NCBI GenBank assembly: GCA_051745935.1
Contig: JBNJEM010000469.1
Coordinates: 1 to 6,342, forward strand
Direction: 5' to 3'
Source of the DNA: JBNJEM01 sp051745935
Lineage (GTDB): Bacteria > Planctomycetota > Planctomycetia > Pirellulales > Pirellulaceae
Length of the DNA: 6,342 bases
The position numbers were made by a program, and so were the translations under genes. Below are positions 1 through 6,030 of this stretch, one piece after another. Numbering within the stretch: position 1 is the first letter of the stretch; every line of letters starts with the position of its first letter. Under the pieces are notes generated by a model. It worked only from the letters and a program-made list of their open reading frames with translations, ran no database searches and had not been told where the DNA came from.

Positions 1-362
1 CCGCGAAATTCGCCGCGTTTGGCCTCGACAACCACGCCGGGTTCAAAAACGATCTCCTTGTCGCTTGGCAACCGGATCGTCGTGGCAACAATCCACGGAC
101 GGTGCATTTTTTCGACCACGACCTGTTTGGCGGCGGAATTCAACGCGGCCCGCAGGGCTTTGGTGGCATCTTCCGGATCGAAGCCCCACCAGGAGGCTCG
201 AGCCGTTTCGGTTCGTCCAGCCTGTACGTGGCTGATCGCTTCCTCGTTGGGGGGCACCACTTCCGCCGCATTCCCCACGGCCGCGATCCAAGCCAAAAGC
301 ACTACGACTAAAACAGTAGAGCACGCCGTCTGGCGCGACACGGAGTTCGAATCGGACATCAT
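1..362 (-). CDS. Secreted right-handed beta-helix protein, N-terminal part (runs off left edge)
   Basis: The reading frame is open from a double ATG (362 and 359) to the window edge, giving 120 visible residues and no stop. I start it at 362 because GGGGAG (plus-strand 373-378) lies 10 nt upstream, and an in-frame TGA three codons before it blocks any longer form. Residues 13-33 form a Sec-type signal peptide: a hydrophobic core (VLVVVLLAWIAAV) followed by a likely cleavage after GNA or NAA. The mature part begins with a short linker, then WWGFDPEDATKALRAAL (58-74), VVVEKMHRPWIVATTIRL (81-98) and EIVFEPGVVVEAKRGEF (103-119). This alternation of a helix with short beta-strands, and the 'position-dependent substitution of an expected locality' pattern, is the usual entry into pectate-lyase-like parallel beta-helix proteins of planctomycetes (from memory of the family). 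Such proteins often bind or cleave polysaccharides, but no catalytic part is visible, so the substrate is unknown. It is divergent from the gene at 873. Confidence 0.75.
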   Translation of the reverse strand, partial: MMSDSNSVSRQTACSTVLVVVLLAWIAAVGNAAEVVPPNEEAISHVQAGRTETARASWWGFDPEDATKALRAALNSAAKQVVVEKMHRPWIVATTIRLPSDKEIVFEPGVVVEAKRGEFR

Positions 363-372
363 GGCAAATCAG

Positions 373-378
373 CTCCCC
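373..378 (-). promoter_or_regulatory. Ribosome binding site of the beta-helix gene
   Basis: Read on the minus strand this is GGGGAG, 10 nt before the ATG at 362 and 13 nt before the ATG at 359, so it favours the first of the two tandem ATG codons. It directly follows a run of seven T on that strand. A TATATC hexamer (plus-strand 390-395) just upstream could be a -10 element, but no matching -35 is visible. Confidence 0.4.
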
Positions 379-862
379 AAAAAAACATTGATATACCGGG
401 CGCGGATGACTTTCTCCGCCGCGAGTCCGACCAACGGGAGGACGGCTTGCGTCGGGCAGCGTTCCACCCGGAAAAATCCAACCGCCTGAAATATATCTCT
501 TTAACCATCCGAAGGCACGACAGTAGACTGGTTGTCGCACACCACGCATCATACGGTTCCACCCTACTCGTTTTCAACATTCGTACCATTTTACAGCCCG
601 TGACAAAACCGAGCTCCCGCTTCCAAAACCCCTTGGATTATGGGGAATGTGCATTTTGCAATAGGATCGCCGATTCCCTGCCACTTTTCCCGCCATCGCG
701 GAATCCCTGTTTCGCCTGTTTCATTACCGCCGTCCCCTCCTACCGCTAAACCCAACAGGTTATAACAATACCAGGGAGGTTTCAAAACTTCGACTCGGCC
801 AGAAGGACAATCCCCGCTGGTGGCCGTCGCGATGTGGACTTCGACGGCGAAGCGAAAACCCT

Positions 863-866
863 GGAG
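863..866 (+). promoter_or_regulatory. Ribosome binding site that selects the GTG start at 873
   Basis: GGAG sits 6 nt before GTG 873, a standard spacing. The other in-frame candidate, GTG 834, has no purine-rich element before it. The residues between the two starts (MDFDGEAKTLEIA) are polar and would put a charged extension ahead of the RRKR-plus-hydrophobic anchor, which is less usual. Confidence 0.5.
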
Positions 867-872
867 ATCGCC

Positions 873-2414
873 GTGACACCACGACGCAAACGGATCATGA
901 TCACCGTGCTGGCACTGGCGGTCGTGTTCTGGACGCAGTTCGGCATGCCCTGGATCGGTTCGACCATCCGCGTCTCGCCCGAGACCACTCGCATTACCGG
1001 GCCGCTGGACGAGGAAGGATACGTCGACTACGTGGCCGCGTTGAATCGGATGGCCAGCCGCGATACCACGCCGGAGAACAACGCGGCGGTCCTTGTTGCC
1101 CAAGCTCTCGGTCCGGGATCGAGCAAAGTGGGATCGCGGCATGACGATTTTTTCGCGAAGCTGGGAATCGCCAAGCCCCCATCCGATGGCGACTACTTCG
1201 TTTCCAGCGATGAGTTCGTGGCACGGCGTGACTCTGCCGATGCAGCGGCCAGCAAAGAGGCCAAGAGAAGAAGATGGCAGGACCTGCGCGCGGCCATGGT
1301 TCAGCCTTGGCGGGCTAACGAGCATCCCTGGCTGGCCGAGTGGCTGAAGGAGAACGAGGGACCACTGGGCCTGTTTGTCAAAGCCAGCCGACGCTCATGC
1401 TGGTTCGCCCCGCTGCGGCAAGATGTGATGCTGTTGGGGCAAACAAGTCTGGCGAGTGATTTGCGTGAGCCAGGACGCGCTCTGTGCGCGCGGGCGATGC
1501 TGAGATTGGCGAACCGCGACCTCGAAGGGGCCTCCGACGACGCGATCGCCTGCCGGCGTCTCGGGCGATTGGTGCGGCAGCAACCACTGGTCATGAGCAT
1601 GCTCATCGGCAGCTCGCTTGAGACGACGGGCATTCAGGCAACAGCCGCCCTTGTCCATTTCGCTCGCCCGCCCGCCAAGATACTCGACAGGCTAGGCAAA
1701 ACGACCAATGGGCTGCCACCACCGCAGTCCCTCGTCCAATTGCTCGACATCGGAGAACGATTCGTGCAACTGGATTCCCGCATGGCCGCGGCGCGCGGGG
1801 AAATTGGTCAGCCTATAAATATAATTCAGGAGGTGGCGATGAGGCGAGGGTTGGATTGGAATATCATACTTCGCCAGGCCAACGACGCGATGGATCAGCT
1901 GGTGGACGCAGCCAAAACGGAAGACCCAGCGGCCCGAATTCGGGCTTTGCGCCAGAGGCACCAAAAGATTGACAACCACCTAGAGCAACGAACGAAGGGT
2001 TGGAAAGCAGTGCTTTCAATGCTCTATAGAAGTGGGCGGAGTCGTTTTCTTGGGGATATGTTGACGAGTATCCAGCTGCCGGAGGCGCATATCCTCGCGA
2101 GTTCCCTGAACCGGACTGAGATCCTGTTAGAGCTGGCCCGGATCATGCCCGCTATCGGTGATTACCGCGCTGAACATGACGAGTACCCTGAAACGCTTAA
2201 GACCCTGGTGCCGAACTACCTCGATGTTCTCCCGGAAGATCCTTACACCGACGGCCCTTACCGTTATCGACGCACTGAAGCGGGTTGCCTGATCTACAGC
2301 GCCGGGGCGAATGGCCGCGACGACAAAGGACGTAACCAAGCGCTGGAACCGGGCGACACGGTGCCGGACGAGGCGGACGACGTTTTCCTCCGCCTTCCAC
2401 CCCGCGTGCCATGA
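873..2414 (+). CDS. Membrane-anchored protein with C-terminal GspG-like (pseudopilin core) domain
   Basis: This is a 513-residue protein when started at GTG 873 (GGAG 6 nt upstream); a start at GTG 834 would give 526. Residues 4-7 (RRKR) and a hydrophobic run at about 8-27 (IMITVLALAVVFW onward) make one N-terminal membrane anchor, with the rest probably outside the cytoplasm. The motif GPLDEEGYVDYVAALN (44-59) followed by TPENNAAVL (66-74) marks a hypothetical family I recall as frequent in planctomycetes. The middle, about 130-400, is mostly helical and charged, with no enzyme motif that I recognise. The end, about 417-490, reads like the C-terminal core of type II secretion GspG: DYRAEHDEYPETLKTLVP, then LPEDPYTDGPYRYRR, then YSAGANGRDDKG. 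In GspG this region forms a beta-sheet with a calcium site. There is no prepilin peptidase motif (GFTLIE type), so it is not an ordinary pseudopilin. The function is unknown. The next gene lies 286 bp downstream on the same strand. Confidence 0.8.
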   Translation: MTPRRKRIMITVLALAVVFWTQFGMPWIGSTIRVSPETTRITGPLDEEGYVDYVAALNRMASRDTTPENNAAVLVAQALGPGSSKVGSRHDDFFAKLGIAKPPSDGDYFVSSDEFVARRDSADAAASKEAKRRRWQDLRAAMVQPWRANEHPWLAEWLKENEGPLGLFVKASRRSCWFAPLRQDVMLLGQTSLASDLREPGRALCARAMLRLANRDLEGASDDAIACRRLGRLVRQQPLVMSMLIGSSLETTGIQATAALVHFARPPAKILDRLGKTTNGLPPPQSLVQLLDIGERFVQLDSRMAAARGEIGQPINIIQEVAMRRGLDWNIILRQANDAMDQLVDAAKTEDPAARIRALRQRHQKIDNHLEQRTKGWKAVLSMLYRSGRSRFLGDMLTSIQLPEAHILASSLNRTEILLELARIMPAIGDYRAEHDEYPETLKTLVPNYLDVLPEDPYTDGPYRYRRTEAGCLIYSAGANGRDDKGRNQALEPGDTVPDEADDVFLRLPPRVP

Positions 2415-2591
2415 CTGCACCCGTGACGGGTTCCAATCCCACCCACCTGGACACGACCTGAAACCAGGGCTTTTCCAGCGTCTGGGTCGTTCGAAGGGCG
2501 CGAAACGCTCACACTTTGAGTTACAATACGAATGCTGTGTCAGACCTCAATACTGGGGCGAGGGGCTCCACCCATGGCGGGTTCCGAAACA

Positions 2592-2640
2592 TGCCGATGT
2601 GCGAGCACTGTCATGGTCACCGTGAGTCCTCGCTCGGGCA
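2592..2640 (+). other. Foldable stretch in the leader of the propeller gene
   Basis: TGCCGA (2592-2597) can pair with TCGGGCA (2634-2640, one bulged G). Inside that, GCGAG (2601-2605) pairs with CTCGC (2629-2633), and CAC (2606-2608) with GTG (2622-2624). The resulting stem-loop lies about 60 nt before the start codon at 2701 and does not include the ribosome binding site. It has no T run, so it is not a simple terminator, and it matches no riboswitch class I know. A chance fold is quite possible. Confidence 0.25.
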
Positions 2641-2688
2641 AGGTATTCGGTTGGGTCGGCTAGGACGGTTTATGTTCCATCCCTTACG

Positions 2689-2694
2689 AAGGAG
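2689..2694 (+). promoter_or_regulatory. Strong ribosome binding site of the propeller gene
   Basis: AAGGAG lies 6 nt before ATG 2701. It fixes this start, which also places a complete signal peptide at the N-terminus. Confidence 0.7.
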
Positions 2695-2700
2695 ACAGCG

Positions 2701-5700
2701 ATGAGAATAGCGGTTATAGGTACGGTTTTTTTTGTGTTACTAGGATCGTCGCCAGCCGTGGCGGAATCTCCTCGGAAGGCCCCTTTGCAGGAGACGGAGA
2801 TCAGCGGCGGATTCGCGGTGCAGGTCGGCTGTGATCAGGGAGAGTTAGCGGCGGCTTTGCAAGCCAATGATTCGCTTGTTGTGCAAGCCCTGGATACCAA
2901 TGCGACCAACATTGAGAGGATACGCGCGCGGATCGCGTCACTCGGCCGCGACGGGCAGGTGTCGGCCAGGCTCTTCGATGGCCAGCGTTTACCGTATGCC
3001 GATAACCTGGTGAACGTTATCATCACCGAGGACCTGGGAGAGGTCGCCATGGCCGAAATGATGCGAGTACTCTGTCCCGGCGGCCGGGCGTACATCAAAC
3101 GGCAAGGAGGTTGGACCAAGAAGGTCAAACCCTGGCCGGCGGAGATTGACGAGTGGCCTCAGTGCATGCACGGTCCCGGCAACAACGCGGTGGCCGATGA
3201 TTTGGTGGTGGGACCGCCACGGCATTTTCAGTGGATCAACGAACCAAGGTTCGCCCGCAGCCATGACCATTTGGCGAGTGTCAGTGCCGTTGTCTCTTCG
3301 GGTGGCCGCCTGTTCTATATCGTCGACACGGGCTCGATCGCCTTTGTCGCGGCCAAGCCGAAATGGCGACTCGTTTGCCGGGATGCTTTCAATGGGGTCA
3401 AACTCTGGGAGCGAGGGCTTTCGAGTTGGGAGTATCACCTGCGGGACTTTCGTAGCGGGCCGGCCGATCTTGCCCGGCGACTCGTGGCCATCGAAGATCG
3501 CGTCTATGTCACGTTGGGCTATGGAGAACCGGTCACGGCGTTGGATGCGGCGACGGGAGAGACGGTTCGCACCTACGCCGACACGGAGGAAACACAGGAA
3601 ATCGTTTATGACGATGGCACCCTGCTGCTGGTACTCGGCCGCCGCGACCGAAGCTGGCGAGCCCAAAAGGCAAAACGGATTGTAAGCCAGCAGGACTATC
3701 ATCCACCGTTCGAGAGATACACGCCGCCCACCCACCAAAAACGCATCATGGCGATCACCGCTGAGTCCGGCGAGACTCAGTGGAAGAATGCCCAACCTCA
3801 CACACAGGGTATCATGCCTTCGACGCTGGCGAGTTCCGGCGAACGCGTCTTTTTCCAAAACGCGGACGCGGTCATCTGCCTGGACGGGCGCAGCGGCGAA
3901 CTGGACTGGCGGGCGCCGCGTTCGATTCATCGCCGGCGGCTGGCCTGGTCGACCCCCACTCTGGTCGCTCACGATGGCGTCGTCTTTTCGGCGGACCGCC
4001 GAGCGGTCGACACGGAAGGGGAAATCCTGTGGATGCCAAGTGGCGGGTATCACGAATACTTGCGAGGCGAAGAGGCCGAGGGCGAATTGATCGCGTTTGA
4101 CGCCGAAACGGGCGACCGACTGTGGAGCTGTCCGGCCTACGAGGGATTCAACGCGCCGGTCGACGTGATGATCGCCGACGGGCTGCTTTGGACCGGCCGT
4201 TTCGCCTGGGGGAATGATCCGGGGATTACCGAAGGCCGCGATCCACGGACGGGGGAAGTGGTCCGGGAACGACCGGCCGATCAGGAGTTTTTGCCGCGCA
4301 TCGGACACGCCCGATGCCATCGCGCGAAGGCCACCTCGAAGTATCTCGTGCTGGGACGCCGAGGCGTGGAATTCGTGAACCTCGAAACCGGCGATATGGT
4401 CGCGAATTTCTGGGTCCGCGGCGGTTGTCAGTACGGCTTCACGCCAGCCAATGGACTACTGTATGTTCCTCCTCATGCCTGCGCCTGTAACGTGAAAGAC
4501 ATGCTCAAGAGCGGCTTCATGGCGTTGGCGCCGGGGGCCGGCAAAGAGAGCTCGACTCAATCTGAACCTTCGCCGGCGCTCACCCGCGGTCCCGCCTACG
4601 GAATGGTCGCGACAGACGGCGGTTCGGATCAAAGCGACGCTTGGCCCACGTATCGTCATGATCCGGAAAGAAGCGGTGCCACCGCTTCGCCGGTCTCGCC
4701 GAACTTGACGACCGATTGGGAAACCAAGCTGGATGGCCAGCTAACAAGTCCGGTCATCGCCAAGGGGGTTCTGCTGGTCGCGGCAACGGATAAACATCAA
4801 GTGCACGCGTTGGACGCCGACACCGGCCAAAAACTCTGGAGCTATCAGGCGGCGGCTCGCATTGATTCGCCGCCGACCATCGACCAGGGAGGCGTGCTGT
4901 TTGGCTCGGCGGATGGACGGGTCTATTGCCTGCGACTGGAGGATGGGGCCCTGGTCTGGACGTTTCACGCCGCGCCAAAGGATCGCCAGATCATGGTCGA
5001 CGGGCAGCTGGAATCGGCTTGGCCGGTTTCCGGAAGCCTGCTGGTGGTCGACGGCACGGCGTACTTCGCCGTGGGCCGCAACAGTTATCTCGACGGCGGA
5101 ATGTTCCTCTGTAAGTTGGATGCGAAGACCGGGAAAAAACTGGACCAACAATTACTCGCCGTCGACCAAGAGAAGCGAGATGGAGGGATTACGTCGGGAG
5201 GATACCTGCCTGATGTTCTCGCCGCCAAAGGCGACTCGATTTTCATGCGCGGCTCCCGATTCGATCGAGAACTTGTTAAACAAAAGGACAACGTGCCTCA
5301 CCTCTGGAGCTCGGTTGGATTCCTGGACCACAACTGGTGGCATCGTACGTACTGGCAAATCGGAACCTCGATGGGCAGCGGCTGGGGGGGATGGCCCAAA
5401 GCGGGTCGGAAAGTCCCAGCCGGAAGACTGCTGGTCACGGACGGTTCACGTGTATTTGGGTTTGGCCGTAATCAGTACGACATCCCCGGCGCTCACGTCG
5501 GGATCGATGCGGCCACCGTCTGGGGCCCCATCGGCAAACAACAAGGCCGCTGGACGTCCTACCGGCTGTTTGGAGAGGCCTTGGATGGGGTCGAAGAAAA
5601 GAGTTCTTCCGCCGATGCAAAAACGGAAAAAGAATCGAGCTGGGCGCATCGCGTGCCCGTATTGGCTCGGGCCATGGTCCTGGCCGGCGAAACACTGCTG

Positions 5701-5946
5701 GTCGCCGGCCCTCCCGACCCGGTCCGCGAAGTTCCCCACGAGCCCGCGCGGGTTGACCCACTCGCCGACGCGCTGGACACCGATCGCGCGGGGCGCCTAT
5801 TGGCCGTTTCGGCCACCAATGGCGAAACGCTGGCTGATTACGAGCTGAACAGTCCGCCGGTCTTCGACGGGGTGGCAGTGGCGAACCAACGCGTCTATTT
5901 GGCCACGAAAATGGGCGAAGTGATCTGCATGGAGGCTGCCCAATAG
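2701..5946 (+). CDS. Exported methyltransferase-like domain fused to two PQQ-like beta-propellers
   Basis: This is a 1081-residue protein. Residues 1-21 are a Sec signal peptide ending in AVA. Residues 37-133 look like a class I SAM-methyltransferase Rossmann core: motif I VQVGCDQGEL (40-49), an acidic residue after strand 2 (ALDTN, D65), strand 4 NVIITED (105-111) and motif VLCPGGRAYI (123-132). The fold stops after strand 5. From about 150 the chain is a PQQ/BamB-like beta-propeller with repeat signatures of the A-D-TG-W type: ALDAATGETV (280), AITAESGETQW (351), CLDGRSGELDW (393) and AFDAETGDRLW (465). It closes with YGFTPANGLLYVPPHACAC (578-596). A polar linker (about 613-646) leads to a second propeller starting at AWPTYRHDPERSG (647), with ALDADTGQKLW (703), CLRLEDGALVW (743), KLDAKTGKKL (805) and AVSATNGETL (1035). 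Databases may label such proteins BamB-like, but no outer-membrane assembly role is shown. No quinoprotein dehydrogenase residues are evident. It probably acts in the periplasm. Substrate and reaction are unknown. Confidence 0.85.
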   Translation: MRIAVIGTVFFVLLGSSPAVAESPRKAPLQETEISGGFAVQVGCDQGELAAALQANDSLVVQALDTNATNIERIRARIASLGRDGQVSARLFDGQRLPYADNLVNVIITEDLGEVAMAEMMRVLCPGGRAYIKRQGGWTKKVKPWPAEIDEWPQCMHGPGNNAVADDLVVGPPRHFQWINEPRFARSHDHLASVSAVVSSGGRLFYIVDTGSIAFVAAKPKWRLVCRDAFNGVKLWERGLSSWEYHLRDFRSGPADLARRLVAIEDRVYVTLGYGEPVTALDAATGETVRTYADTEETQEIVYDDGTLLLVLGRRDRSWRAQKAKRIVSQQDYHPPFERYTPPTHQKRIMAITAESGETQWKNAQPHTQGIMPSTLASSGERVFFQNADAVICLDGRSGELDWRAPRSIHRRRLAWSTPTLVAHDGVVFSADRRAVDTEGEILWMPSGGYHEYLRGEEAEGELIAFDAETGDRLWSCPAYEGFNAPVDVMIADGLLWTGRFAWGNDPGITEGRDPRTGEVVRERPADQEFLPRIGHARCHRAKATSKYLVLGRRGVEFVNLETGDMVANFWVRGGCQYGFTPANGLLYVPPHACACNVKDMLKSGFMALAPGAGKESSTQSEPSPALTRGPAYGMVATDGGSDQSDAWPTYRHDPERSGATASPVSPNLTTDWETKLDGQLTSPVIAKGVLLVAATDKHQVHALDADTGQKLWSYQAAARIDSPPTIDQGGVLFGSADGRVYCLRLEDGALVWTFHAAPKDRQIMVDGQLESAWPVSGSLLVVDGTAYFAVGRNSYLDGGMFLCKLDAKTGKKLDQQLLAVDQEKRDGGITSGGYLPDVLAAKGDSIFMRGSRFDRELVKQKDNVPHLWSSVGFLDHNWWHRTYWQIGTSMGSGWGGWPKAGRKVPAGRLLVTDGSRVFGFGRNQYDIPGAHVGIDAATVWGPIGKQQGRWTSYRLFGEALDGVEEKSSSADAKTEKESSWAHRVPVLARAMVLAGETLLVAGPPDPVREVPHEPARVDPLADALDTDRAGRLLAVSATNGETLADYELNSPPVFDGVAVANQRVYLATKMGEVICMEAAQ

Positions 5947-5971
5947 AGAGGGTATTTTCCATTCGAATTGT

Positions 5972-6030
5972 ACAGGGTCACGTCGTTACTTCCCCACCGG
6001 CGACTGGCCGGTGGGGTTAGAACGCCCTGT
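5972..6030. terminator. Long imperfect hairpin between converging genes, possible terminator
   Basis: A perfect 10-bp inverted repeat, CCCCACCGGC (5992-6001) and GCCGGTGGGG (6007-6016), encloses a 5-nt loop. Outer arms extend it: CGTT (5984-5987) with AACG (6021-6024), and ACAGGG (5972-5977) with CCCTGT (6025-6030), with unpaired bases between. It begins 25 bp after the stop of the propeller gene, so it is well placed to end that transcript. It lacks a clear T run on either strand, so classical intrinsic termination is uncertain. It also overlaps the last codons of the transposase frame, so it may instead be an end structure of the insertion element. Confidence 0.4.

Larger units (their letters stand above)
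363..872. other. Divergent intergenic region, about 510 bp, no gene supported
   Basis: This stretch separates the minus-strand beta-helix gene from the plus-strand gene at 873. Open frames inside it lack good ribosome binding sites, have no recognisable protein character, and overlap each other on both strands. It should carry the promoters of both flanking genes. Weak candidates are TATATC on the minus strand (plus 390-395) and TATAAC on the plus strand (761-766), neither with a good -35 partner. A GGGAGG at 774-779 resembles a ribosome binding site but has no ATG, GTG or TTG at working distance in the frame of the downstream gene. That frame is open back to a TAA at 747-749. I see no tRNA-like fold, strong hairpin or repeat here. 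Confidence 0.55.

Noticed and set aside
447..749. A 100-codon plus-strand frame in the intergenic region.
   Set aside because: It has no ribosome binding site and no domain-like or signal-peptide character, and it overlaps an equally open frame on the other strand.
774..779. GGGAGG, a strong-looking ribosome binding site, upstream of the GspG-like gene.
   Set aside because: No usable start codon follows at proper distance in the downstream frame; GTG 873 with its own GGAG explains the gene better.
591..1325. A 244-codon minus-strand frame overlapping the start of the GspG-like gene.
   Set aside because: It covers both intergenic DNA and antisense coding DNA, has no family signature, and the plus-strand gene has clear motifs.
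2421..2445. GGG-TTCCAAT-CCC (2428-2440) resembles a tRNA T-arm.
   Set aside because: Only three stem pairs form, the next pairs are mismatched, and the sequence upstream (the coding end of the GspG-like gene) shows no anticodon arm, D-arm or acceptor stem.
2989..4320. A 443-codon open frame on the minus strand opposite the propeller gene.
   Set aside because: It is antisense to a well-supported gene, lacks domain character, and its arginine/proline-rich make-up is typical of a shadow frame in GC-rich DNA.
4862..5848. A 328-codon plus-strand open frame inside the propeller gene.
   Set aside because: It is the +1-type shadow of the second propeller, with serine/arginine/tryptophan-rich translation and no recognisable motif.
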